A DNA stretch of 64,000 nucleotides from Phoronis australis (lineage: Eukaryota > Phoronida > Phoronidae). The stretch lies in the NCBI GenBank assembly GCA_002633005.1, contig NMRA01000175.1, forward strand, positions 594,734-658,733, written 5' to 3'. The translations under genes were made by a program, and so were the position numbers. Of this stretch, positions 11,413 to 22,600 are shown piece by piece (position 1 is the first letter of the stretch; every line of letters begins with the position of its first letter). The notes beneath the pieces were generated by a model. The model was not told where the DNA came from. It saw nothing but the letters and a program-made list of their open reading frames with translations, and did not search any database.

Positions 11413-11844
11413 AGTCATGTGACATGGCAACGCAGACTATTGGTTGGATGTGAAAGTACGAGAAAATTGTTGAGAAAATTTCGGTTGCAAATTCCACCAA
11501 CTAAAAGAAGTGTGTGGGGCGTTTTTGTTGAAAATATACAGAGGTGCTTTATACAGTTGAAACATGTTAGTTATTTAGTGAAGATGATGGTGACTATATT
11601 AAATATATCGTTTTGTTAGGTGAAAGGTAAAGATAAGATGTAGGTATTAGGTAATATGAGGTAAGGAATGCATTTTAATTAGCAGTTTTTTTACCAATTT
11701 TCATGACATGATGAATCTTTTCAGAAAGAGGTTCCACAGCCCCAAAACCGTGTTCATGGACTGGCTCAAATACACTGTTATTGGTACTTTTTTGATCAGT
11801 TCAAGCATTTTGTGCCTAGCATAGTAAGGGCATTTCTTGTTTTT

Positions 11845-11850
11845 AATAAA
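11845..11850 (+). terminator. Candidate polyadenylation signal AATAAA
   Basis: First clear AATAAA after the TGA at 11,412 of the unrecognised gene, giving a 3' UTR of about 430 bases. It lies directly before the modular element that starts near 11,868. Confidence 0.45.
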
Positions 11851-11867
11851 GTCTGCAATAATTGTTT

Positions 11868-13507
11868 TTATGTGCCCACATATTTATATGTGGTCGCATA
11901 TTGCCGTCATTTCTGTCTGGCCGTCCCGCGTCCACAGCTGTATCTCCTAAACCCCTCACAGTATCTTGATGAGGTTTGGCAGATGTGTTCCTATTAATCT
12001 GACGACGGATGACGACAAATTTTGGACCTTTCTTAGTGGCAATTCTGGTTTTTTACTCTTACCTCTGTATCTTTGGAGGTCCTCAACCAATTTGCATAAA
12101 ATTTAGCAGTTAGGCATCTATTAGTGAGCTGATGCTACCATCCCGTTTTCGAACGGATTCGAGGTAGTTTGTGCCACCTAGTGGCTATTTTTTCTGTTTT
12201 CGAGTCCGTTGTTTGGTGTCCACCATTCTATCAACCAAACTGCTCTAGGGATGATTTTGAAAATTGGCATATATGTTCTTGCTGTGAAGAGGGAGACTGA
12301 CGATGATTTTCCGATGACTTCAATTACTGTGGCGCCTCCTAGTGGCATTAATTTTATTTTTGCGTCCATGGCTCTATCTCCTAAACCCTCTGCAAGATCT
12401 TTATTAAATTTAGCCATGGTATTTTAAAATTTATGAACTTGACAACAAACGACAATGACTTTCGCATAGATCGGACTTCGGGTTTGCCCCCTAGTGGCAA
12501 TTTTAGTTTTTTGATTTTACTTCTGTATCTTTGATGGTCCTCAACGTATTTTCATAACATGTAGCAGACAGGCATCTATTAGTGAGCTGATGCTATCCTC
12601 CCGTTTTCAGTTTGATTTGTGATATTTTGCGCCACCTAGTGGTAATTTTTACTGTTTTTGATTCTTGTTATTTGGCGTCTGCCCCTCTATCAACCAAACC
12701 ACTCTAAGGATTATTGTAGAAATTAGCATGTATGTTCCTAATGTGAAGAGGAGGGCTGACGATGATTTTTCGATGACCTCAACAACTGTGGACCTCCTAG
12801 TGGCAGTTTTTTACGCCCATGGCTGTATATCCTAAACCTTCTGCATGATCTTTATTAAATTTAGCCAGTATATTTATATGAACTTCACAACAAACGACTA
12901 CGACTTTCGGATGAATCGGACAATCGGTGTGCCCCCTAGTGACAATTTTAGTTTTTTTTTAATTTTACTTCTGTGTCTTCGATTGTCCTCAATGGATTTT
13001 CATAAAATTTGGCAGATAGACATCTATTAGTGAGCTGATGGGATCCTCCAGTTTTCGGTTTGATTTGATGTATTTTGTGCCACCTAGTGGCCATTTTTAC
13101 TGTTTTTGAATCTTGTTATTTGGCGCCTGCCCTCTGTAAACCAAACCACTGTAAGGATGGTTGTGGAAATTGGCATCTATGTTCCTAATGTGAAGAGGAA
13201 GTTTGACGATGATCTTCCCACAACTCATCTGTTGAGGTGCCTCTTAGTTGCAGTTATGTTCTTTTTTTCACCTGTAGCTCCTAGTGGCAATTTCATTTAT
13301 TTTGTTTTCCTCGGTTTCTCAGAAGTTCCTTGACAGATTTTTATGAAGTTTGCTAAATAGCTTTGATGACACGTACCAGTTTTCTGATTGGATTTGACAT
13401 ATTTTGCATCATCTAGTGGCCATTTTTATGTTCCAAATAAACACCCCTAGAAGCACACCGTTTGTGGTGCATTCGTGGACGTATTTCAACGCTTTGCGTT
13501 GCTCTTG
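11868..13507 (+). mobile_element. Modular Helitron-like element, copy B
   Basis: The 5' module reads ATGTGCCCACATATTTATAT then GTGGTCGCATATTGCCGTC. Core units repeat the same ordered box types as copy A: CCCCCTAGTGGCAATTTTA, GCCACCTAGTGGCCATTTTT and GCCTCCTAGTGGCAGTTTT (boxes near 12,177, 12,337, 12,489, 12,636, 12,794, 12,936, 13,083 and 13,410). The 3' end carries the hairpin CAACGC-TTT-GCGTTG at 13,487-13,501 followed by CTCTTG. The loop differs from copy A while the stem is intact. No coding capacity is seen. Confidence 0.75.
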
Positions 13508-13970
13508 TTTAACACTGTTACAATGCTGTGTCACCTTTTAGTAAATGCAGTTGGTTTAGTATGAACATATTGCCTGGAAAAGCTACAGTTTGTATTCCTG
13601 TAGGCTCCATTCGCCTGTGTATTATCGTATGTTGTTTTTAAGGTAAACATTGCCTAAATTTCAGAAACTTGAAAATTTTTTATTTTGTAAGAAACAAATT
13701 TCAGAGGCTTATCCATGTAAATTATTTGGTGTCAGAAATTATCAAAATATTTTCAGAACAAATCAACTTCCTTTGAATAATGAAATTGTAAAAATTTTAC
13801 TGTATTATGATGTCCCAGTTACCCAATTAATAGAATCGCACTGATTAAGGGATTTTTTGGATAGTATTGAACTCACATGTAAAGATCTGTGTTGTCGCAA
13901 TCCATCATTCTTTTTTGTTTTCAGCTATGTTGAATATGATATTGATCTATAACAGTAAAACTACACTAAT

Positions 13971-14230
13971 TTTCATGCGCCCACAAATTTTTTTTTTGGT
14001 CGCATATAGTCAGTACTTTGTCCATCTGTCACTGCTTGTCTCAAAATCCTGTAACAAGTCATGATGAAAACGAGTTTGAGTGTCAGGAAAGGTGGTTTCC
14101 ACACGGATTTTACTACCGTGCCACACCCTGTTGGTCGTGTTAGTTTTTGATTTTGCCGAGACATGACTTAAAGGAATGTGGTGTGATTGTGCCAACGCCT
14201 TGTTTGTCAGTTTTTGGCACAATGAATTAT
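13971..14230 (+). repeat. 5'-only fragment of the modular element
   Basis: TTTCATGCGCCCACA, a T-run and GGTCGCATATAG match the 5' palindromic module; a single diverged core-like unit follows (CTCAAAATCCTGTAACAAG). There are no CTAGTGGC boxes and no 3' hairpin. Confidence 0.6.
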
Positions 14231-14612
14231 TGGAAAAATTATTAGTTTTAGATTTTCCAAAATCTGGCTATCTTGCTATAAGTGATAACATTTTACAAAG
14301 AATTGTTTAGCAAACAGTTTTATATTATGAACTGTCTTGATATTGGAGTAGAATTATCTTCTTTGAGAAATTTTCTGTGTTCATGAACTTGCATGCTGAA
14401 TAAGCATAGAATTGCTGTAATTGATTAAATACAGTTTGTTATTGTCAGTTATTCACACTATTGTGTGCAATTAAAAAGTTCAATTTTAGGGCTTAGGTGT
14501 TACTCTTTTGAAAAAAAAGATGGATGAATTGATTGTTGTGAGTTAATCACATTTTTACTTGAGCTCAGTTACTCTGTGAACCAAATCACAAATATGGTAT
14601 GATCATTGACAG

Positions 14613-14779
14613 ATTTAAGGGGGGCCAAATGGGCCATGTCCCCCCCCCACCTCCCCTCCCTAAAATTCTCCCATATTCCGTTTGGCACTTCAGGGGTCCG
14701 AATGTCTGAGAGGCAAAATCCTGGCTAATACTCTCCCCTGGCCCCCTTAACTCAAAATCCTGGATCCACCCCTGATGAT
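14613..14779 (-). repeat. Short hAT-like MITE fragment with CAGGGGTGGATCCAGG end
   Basis: On the minus strand the right border reads CAGGGGTGGATCCAGGATTT then TGAG, the same terminus as at 19,029. The interior is rich in C-runs (14,641-14,665), and the other end is CAGATTTAAGGGGGG. It is non-coding. Confidence 0.5.
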
Positions 14780-16149
14780 GTATGTTGTCTTCTGTTGTTA
14801 GTTTTCTTACTCTGGATCTGTCAGCACTTTGTATTCAACTTTGTATATCAATTTATCACCCAGTGTCAGACAACTGAAACTTGTCACGTTTTTCACAAAG
14901 GAAGGTAGCACCAAATAAATGTATTACCATTTTTCAAGTTATGTTTGGTAACTACATCAACAGAAAAAAGTACAGGCATTTTCAAATGTTAGATGCCTTT
15001 TTCATAACTATTTTTTTGAAATTGGGGAGATTTTATATAAAATTCATGTGTGCACCATCCAAGGTATCTTCCTCTGGTCTATTTGAACAATTGTGGGAAT
15101 TTGCAATAATGTAAGGAGCCAAGCCCTTGACTTTTGGATGAAATGTTACCTTGCTTTGATTCAGTTTTTATACAATCATGGTCTTTTAGAAACAAATTAG
15201 GCAGCTAGGTTGCATTTCACGAAATGCAATGCAAAATCTAACAAAACAGGGTACTGTGCATGCACCTATGTAAAATTGTGTTCTATATTGGGGCCTTGAG
15301 TTTGCCATTTGTTGAAAAACACTATAAGGTTTTAAAACCATGTGCAAGCTTGTGAAGTCCACTGTTGTTTTGTATCTACAATTTGATAATTTTTGTCAGT
15401 AATGAGGTCCACAAAATTAATGTTATTAGGTATTGTCGGAATCTTGTCTTGCCATTTGCTTACTGTTAAGTCTTTGTATTGAGAATTGAAATTCAGAGAA
15501 CATCGAATAAACTGTTATTTAATGGTTTTGACTTGTTACATTTGCTGAAATATGACGATTTAGTCTTAGGTTTCATTGGTGGCTGGCATTTATGAACCCT
15601 GGAGTATGACCTCACACGCACTGTCCAACATGATTAACACCCAATTATGTGGTGTGATTCTTGCTAACAACCTCTGGCGGTTTATCTTTTCCAGGAAAGT
15701 TTCTCTGGTCTTATGTAACTATCAATGTCATTAATAATTTAGTCTTGTTCCGTTTTGCACAGAGGGTTTTCACTTCACTGTGCACTCAAAGTTCTGTTTT
15801 CGTTTCAAAAATGTCTGCAGGTGCTACCAATAAAATGGGGATCCACAATAAGCTCTCACTTCACCGGCCCAGTCCGCTGTAGGAAAGTTAACACTATTGG
15901 AGGATTTGTCTAATATGAATTTGCCAACTGAAAATCTTCTCCCCCTCCCCCAGCAAACACCAACTTGAGTACTTGTGTTGGGAACAATATTTCACGATAA
16001 GCTGTGCTATTTCGGGGTCGGATTATTGAGATTTCACCGAAAGTTCAGGTCGCATATAGTATGAACCGAACTGAACATCAATTTCTTACACTTCAAGCTA
16101 ATTAATGCAATAACATGTCTATGAATCAGTCTCATTCTGTAGAGACCAA
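14780..16149. other. Non-coding stretch, no gene recognised
   Basis: AT-rich intergenic DNA. Short ORFs (for example near 14,881 and 15,661) show no recognisable motif or splice context. Confidence 0.4.
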
Positions 16150-16318
16150 GGGCCCATTCCAAGAAACTGGTCTTAAGATTTGTCTCAACTTATAAACTTT
16201 GAAACTTCCACATCCGGTAATTTAGAAAAAAATAAGACAAAACTTAAGTCAAACTTTAGATCTCTTTCTGAAATTTAAGATTTGTCTTAGCAAAGTCAGT
16301 GTTCTTGAAACGGGCCCC
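16150..16318. mobile_element. Small TIR element with GGGCCC ends
   Basis: The left end reads GGGCCCATTCCAAGAAACT and the right end, reverse complemented, GGGGCCCGTTTCAAGAACAC. Both continue inward with AGA-CAAATCTTA-type sequence, so the inverted similarity extends beyond the tips. It is about 170 bases and non-coding. A related end type occurs at 36,831-37,482. Confidence 0.6.
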
Positions 16319-17323
16319 AAGTTATCAGAAGGAAATAGCCTTGGCATAGTTGGGCCATCGCATGGCAAAAAGCAGCTCATCTTTAGAGTTAGACAGCTTT
16401 TTTGAAATTCGCCAAAGTCAGTGACAGTTTCGACTTAATATACTATGAGACCCAACTGGTGTGTGAGAGTTCAAATAATGAATGCAACTTACTAAGACAT
16501 TGAAATGCCGCAATAACGCAGTTTTAGACTTTCAGTACTTGCACGTCATCTTATTAATTGGTTTGAAATGTAGATCTACACTGAACACGGTCATAAAATT
16601 CATAGGCCTATACTCTCGGGCCCCTGAGTTTGGTCACAAGTGGGAATCCAACGGCCAAATCCTTCCTCATCAACAATGCTTTCCTAATAACGATTTTAAA
16701 AGCAAATTCCATAATTACCATTGATAATATTGTCTTTGTGTAATTCACAATTGGTGGTCTTCAAGTTGTTGAAACTTTCATCGTTTTCGATGGCTGTCAT
16801 TATTTCTTTGGGCCGCATGTTTTAATTATACTGTGCTTCACATGAAAATGTTCCTGGTTCTGTATTTTTTTCGACCACTTTGAGATAGATAACACCTGAA
16901 TAATTGCATGGCAGAGCCAGATATAGGGCGGGTAAAAAGTAATTACGCGGTCCACCCATCCAGGGGGTCCTCGTTCCAGACTGTAGCTGTGTACCGGGAA
17001 ACCATGCAATGTCCTAGGCCCTAGTTGGGGCCCCTGTCAACTAAAAGGGGCTTTATGTGGTATAGTGATGTCTATTGAGAAAAGTTTATTCCTTTCATTA
17101 GCTCATGTATTATACGCCTTCTCATTTTTTTCTGTGGGTCTTAGCTAGATAAAAATCGACTCTGACATAGCTGGCCGGCTTTCTGGCCAACGATTGATTT
17201 TTACAAAACCAATGTGTAAGTTATAGAAAGTTCAACTACAAATTTTTTCCGAAAAATAACAATACAGTTCTATGTTATACAATAATGAAACACAAATTAA
17301 AGCGTCGTCGGACTATATTTTTT

Positions 17324-17522
17324 TCATGCGCGCACCCAGCCTTCAATATGGGGGGAGGGGCTCGATTCCTGGCGTTGTGGACCTTTTAAGTTGGTAACAA
17401 AAAAGCGGGCGGACTAAAAAATGGGGCACCAATGTGAATTGCGCGTTTGTGCTTGTTTTGTGGACTTTTTCTCATTTTTTCAGACTTTTTGTTTCTCGAA
17501 GGCGGACCTTTTTGCCCACCGT
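17324..17522. repeat. G-rich dispersed repeat with GCGCGCACCCAGC motif
   Basis: CATGCGCGCACCCAGCCTTC is followed by a G-run and GGGGCTCGA. The same motif recurs inverted at 18,080-18,128, flanking the MITE at 17,523-18,060, and again near 19,091, 20,600 (inverted) and 59,398. Confidence 0.5.
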
Positions 17523-18060
17523 CATTACGGCGTTTTCCCGTTGCTCCCAACTTGTTCTATTTTATAGCCCAACAACAAGTTGGGAAGTTTACCCCTGTAG
17601 TCAATATATTACACGACTGATTATATCCATTCTGGCATTCAGGGTTGGAGGGCCAGCTCTCTTTTGTTCGATAATTGCTCTAATCTTCTATAAGATCATC
17701 CTGCCCTGACTGGGCTGTGCTGTTAAAAATAAAAGTTAGGTTATAACATATTTGAACATAAACCAATAGTATTTCTGAAATTCTTGTCAAATGGTGATAA
17801 TATTTAGTTTTTGAATCGCCAAAATCGCCCAACTGCAACCGAAATTACGACAATCTATTCTTTCCGATATGTATACCAATTCACTCTGGGTTTGACGGTG
17901 TTCACACGTGGTCTACAATCAGCCTGGTAGATAATTGGCGTGCCTGTTGTCATAACAGACAAAAGACTGTGCTTGGCAGTAAACAAAGAAGCTAGATGTT
18001 ATCACACGCTCAGAACCCCCGTCGTCTGGTAAAGTCATTGAACAGGAAAATGCTGTCATG
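17523..18060. mobile_element. 538-bp MITE, copy 1 (GTTTTCCCGTT termini)
   Basis: The left terminus CATTACGGCGTTTTCCCGTT matches the reverse complement of the right terminus (CATGACAGCATTTTCCTGTT). A subterminal hairpin, CCCAACTTGTT...AACAAGTTGGG, lies at about 17,547-17,585. A second copy, colinear over its full length and differing by scattered substitutions and small indels, lies at 26,481-27,006. No ORF is present. Superfamily is not assigned because target duplications could not be delimited. Confidence 0.75.
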
Positions 18061-18360
18061 TCGCCAAATGGGGTAATTAGGTCTCGTTCGAGCCCCCCNC
18101 CCCCCCCCCCCTGGGTGCGCGCATGTTCTTCCATACGATAGTGGGCACTCGCAGCGTTCCGATGGTGTCACGTACGTGTGGCATTGGGAAGTCGCGGCAA
18201 AAAAATCTCAGATCTGCAGTTTTAGTTCGAGGCGATATTAGAATAAGTCTAATGTTTCCGCTCTTTTCTTGTCGGCCTTTTAATTTGAGTAGTTTATTAT
18301 AAATGAAACACGGTAAATAGGAGGGCAAATGGTCAACATTGTAAGCTGTGATCATATAAT

Positions 18361-19028
18361 GATTACCAGTTATTAACCCGCCTATCCGGCGTCACCCAAA
18401 AAAAAACAACATGAGTCTGTGCCGGATTTAGATCAGCTGAGTATCGTGATGATGAAATTGATCTAGTAAAATCACTTCTTACTTAGATAGGCGCGCTTTC
18501 AGTATCGGCCACTCAGGCATCCAGCAATCGGAGACTGACTTGGCGGCCCGTAGTGTCACCGCCCATGCCGCAGTGGGGGTGTTTAAAGACGTATGGCTCC
18601 TGCAACGAGAGCACTGTCTACGACGGTCCCAAATTGACATACTGCGCGGGTTCTATTATATGGGATTGTGTTAAAAAAAATACAATGGGGAGCGGAAAGT
18701 CCTTAGCTGCAAGTGCATGCCAGCGATGGCGCGGGACCGCTGGGCTCGGGTCGGTCGGCTCGGCGCCAAGCCCTTGCGGCGGCCGATTTAGGCGTACCTA
18801 GTCAGTCATAGTTTCTCTTCCTGGACGCCCGACACTAAAATTTATATGCTACTAGTTTTGCGACTGATCGAGTCGAGAAGCGAGCACGTGCACTGACAAA
18901 ATCCAACTCAGAGATGCCGCGGGAATTCAAGGCTGTTCACTGACCAACCTGTGCCCACGGCGGATAGGGTAAACTAGGGCCAAATTTGAGGACAGTCTAA
19001 GTTCGGAAAAGTCTCGCCTAAGGATGAT
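18361..19028. other. GC-richer upstream region of DNAJC16, no gene seen
   Basis: This stretch has local CpG-rich parts (for example around 18,720-18,800) and no convincing exon. It could include distal promoter sequence for DNAJC16 starting at 19,609, but no specific element is recognisable. Confidence 0.35.
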
Positions 19029-19316
19029 CAGGGGCGGATCCAGGATTTTGAGNGGGGGGGCAGGGCACAGGAGTAACCAGAATTTCGCAACATGCGAGCG
19101 CCCAGCCTACTGAAAATATTGGGATGCAGGGATCTCGAATTTTTGGACCTTATTACTGACGGCGACAAGCCTATTGCCGTTGCGGCCCCCGACGCCCCCC
19201 CAGGCAGTGGGGGTGCGCGGCGCATATGCTAGTCAGCAATTCGCACCCCGAACTGTCATGGTATCTGGAAGAATTTTAGGGCGCCATGGTCCCCTCCCCC
19301 TGCCGCCGGATAATGG
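19029..19316 (+). mobile_element. hAT-like MITE copy upstream of DNAJC16 exon 1
   Basis: It starts CAGGGGCGGATCCAGGATTT, a terminus common to hAT-type MITEs, and shares internal blocks with 20,487-20,717: GGGATGCAGGGATCTC, TAGTCAGCAATTCGCACC and GGTATCTGGAAGAATTTTAG. The right end (CCTGCCGCCGG) is decayed. It ends about 290 bases before the DNAJC16 start codon, so it lies in or next to the promoter. Confidence 0.6.
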
Positions 19317-19608
19317 CGAATACTGAACTAAGTTTATTAAAGAACTTTTTTTCATTTTTTTCATGTCATATAGTGGCCATGCAGACAACGGCGGAGTGTT
19401 ACGATAAACTGTCGACATTCAAAAGAATATTAATGGTCTTTTAAGTAAGAAAATTTTAACTCTTTTGAATATTATTTTGTTCGGAAAGTCGTTAGATTTT
19501 ACCTTGTCAGCGGTGAGGCCTATAAAGATTTGACGATTCTTGGCATCGGCGAGGCGATTCCGCTTGGGTCGCTGCTGTAGGGATTGCGACAACCGAAAGT
19601 GAACTGCG

Positions 19609-22600
19609 ATGTCGGCGCTGATGGTACACCGTCATGTCTGGATATTTATCTTGTTTTTCTCATCATTGCACTTGAATCTGGCTGAAGAGGAAGACCTTTA
19701 CAGTGTACTTGGTGTTAGTCGGTCAGCAACCCAATCTGAGATCAAAAAGGCGTATAAAACTCTGGCACGGGAATGGTAATCTGAACTCACTTTCAGTGTG
19801 CAATGTTCATCTGTTTTTTTTTTTAGTTTTAGTACTGTGTCTGTACTGTCAAGTGATTTGCGCACTAATGTGTTGAAAAGTCGTGAGTAAAACAAAGATT
19901 GTGCCCAGTTGGCTGTCGAACTAAAAGTGTATTGATATCAACAAATAATAGAATATAATTCAGAAATGTACAGGAAGTCAATAGGTTCTAGGAATATATA
20001 GTCCGATTACCTCTCGTCGTCAGTCTCCAAAGGTCGTCCGCCATCTTGTTTCGCGTGCAGCGCTGCCACGCGGGACTTAGCGTTCCAATTTGGAACGCTC
20101 GTCTGCACGTTAGGTACTAACCTCTCGGGAGAAACACGCGTGGAAGAACTGAGACTAAAATTAATGCATTTACCGACTGTTTTTTTGAGACCACTTAAAA
20201 ACTTGTTGATTTTACTAATGCACTTTTTNNNNNNNNNNNNNNNNNNNNNNNNNNNNNNNNNNNNNNNNNNNNNNNNNNNNNNNNNNNNNNNNNNNNNNNN
20301 NNNNNNNNNNNNNNNNNNNNNNNNNNNNNNNNNNNNNNNNNNNNNNNNNNNNNNNNNNNNNNNNNNNNNNNNNNNNNNNNNNNNNNNNNNNNNNNNNNNN
20401 NNNNNNNNNNNNNNNNNNNNNNNNNNNNNNNNNNNNNNNNNNNNNNNNNNNNNNNNNNNNNNNNNNNNNNNNNNNTCTAAAATGTAGGGATGCAGGGGTC
20501 TCAAATTTTTGGGTTTGCGGATCTTTTGACTAAAAAAAATTTAAACCGGTAAACGGGGTTTCTTCAGGGCCTATGCATTATTTATTCACCCCCCGAGCCC
20601 CCCTGGTTGTGCGCATGTTCTAGTCAGCAATTCGCACCTGAACTGCCAAATGGTATCTGGTAGAATTTTAGGGGGAGCCATGGCCCCCTTGCCCCTCTTC
20701 CCCTAAATCCGCCACTGGATACTCAATGCTTCCAACTTACTTTGAACATGGCAACATTGTTTATGTATATTGTATAATATATATACATTGTAAATTTGTT
20801 CCTGAATTGAAAAAAGAGCCAGCACTATGAGATCACTTCTGTCTTGAGTTAAGTGTCTCTTTCATTAACTGGGCTTCCTAGTACTCGTTACAATGTGTGT
20901 GTCCAAACTTGAAAGGTTCTGATTGACAGTGGGCGTCCAAATGATACATTGGGCGTCCAAGTGATACACTTGGCGCCCTTGCTCTATATTGGTGCTAGGG
21001 CGTCCATTTGGACGCCCAAGGACCTACGTTGTCACGAGCCTATCATTTTTGATACTATGATTTGGGAGTAGCCTTCAATTATGAATCATTGTCTATGGAT
21101 GACCTTGGCTAGTCCTCATTTGGTTTTGCAGCAATAGGCAAATTAAAAGGCTACCCTTGATCGTCGAAATGACAGTAGCACATGGAAAAGTTGTAAATTC
21201 ACAGTTGTGGTATAGGATCCTGCAATTCCTTGCTTGTAACTCAACCACAAGCTTATGTCCTCATCCAAAAGCAGAACTTGCTGCGAATGTCTACGCGTAC
21301 TTCCAGTAGTTTCAGCAATTATTTTCTAATTCTTGTGAACAGAAAGATGTTGGCTTGGCAGGATTCATAATTTCAAAAAATGCATAAACTGATGCGTTAT
21401 TTGAAGTGGATGTTTCATGGTAAAGTTTTACCAAGTTCGGATGAAAATAATTTTCAGAGATGAAACTCATCATTGAGAATTCTCGAAGCACAGTCTGACA
21501 CAGTAGCAGCCATAGTACGATATAGCATAGCAGCAGCCATAGTATGACATGGCGTATAGTTGTATAGTATACTAACAACTTAACTGTGCTGCTTGTCTTG
21601 CATGAAAGAATAAAAACAACAAAATTTCACATCTACTGTATTGTATCTTATTAGTAAGTTGGTGAGATTTTATTGTACATGATTATAATTGTCCACTTCA
21701 TCAAACATTGTATTCTTATTGATTGGTGATCTGTATGATACAGAAGAAATATAATTCCTTCCTAGACTTACTCGAGAATTGAAAGCGTCTTGTTGGCAAC
21801 TGCCGACTTTTTTCATGCTTTAGTGTTTGTCTGGAGATCGGCAGATGCCACTAAGTGTCACATAAACTTGAGAAAGTCGGTAGTGGTCGATGAAAGATTG
21901 CTTTCAATTTTCAAATCCAGGAAAGAACTGCAATTTTTCTGTATCACATTTCTCCACTCGACAAATGATAATCTTCTTCGACACGCTCTGTTTATGTATG
22001 TATGGATATAAGCTGTCCCTGCTGATGTCACTCATCTGTATTTACCGCAGGCATCCAGACAAGAATAACGAGGAGGGTGCACATGAAAGGTTTCTCAAAA
22101 TTAATGAAGCCTACGAGGTAACGGGATATTCCACGACAGTTTAGTGTTATGTTCTTGTAATAGGTGTAATGGATAGTAGAAATGGAATAGCGATTGCGCT
22201 TTAGTTGTGTGTCTGACATACATGGATGTAGTAGCACTCGAATAAGTTGGAGTCCTATGGAATTATTTTTGGCAAAATTTTTATGGCGAAATTGCTAAGG
22301 TTGTCAAAAAAGTCATGGTTACTCTTGAGAAGTAACCCAAAAGCCTTTGCTTGTTCGTTTGGGTTTTTCAACTAAGACCATTTCTTGGATTAGAAAGTGC
22401 AGATGGTGTTTGAGATGATTTTGGTGATGGTAAAACTTGCGTTTGATAAGGACTTGGTTTTTATTGACTCTGCTTATCATTTGCTTCTCATGGTGTTTTG
22501 CAAGCTGTGAAGTTTAGTTAAAAAGAAATTATAGAGTTTGTGTCTGTTTACTGTTAAATGTTTCTGTGAAATTAACAACTTTACAGTCATTAAACTGTAG

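Noticed and set aside
18553-18801. 82-codon ORF in the GC-rich stretch before DNAJC16
   Set aside because: The GC-rich composition gives a long open frame by chance; the encoded Cys/Gly/Ser-rich sequence matches nothing I know.
20007-20504. ORFs spanning the N gap
   Set aside because: The reading frame runs through unknown bases; only the flanks are real, and they show no recognisable protein.
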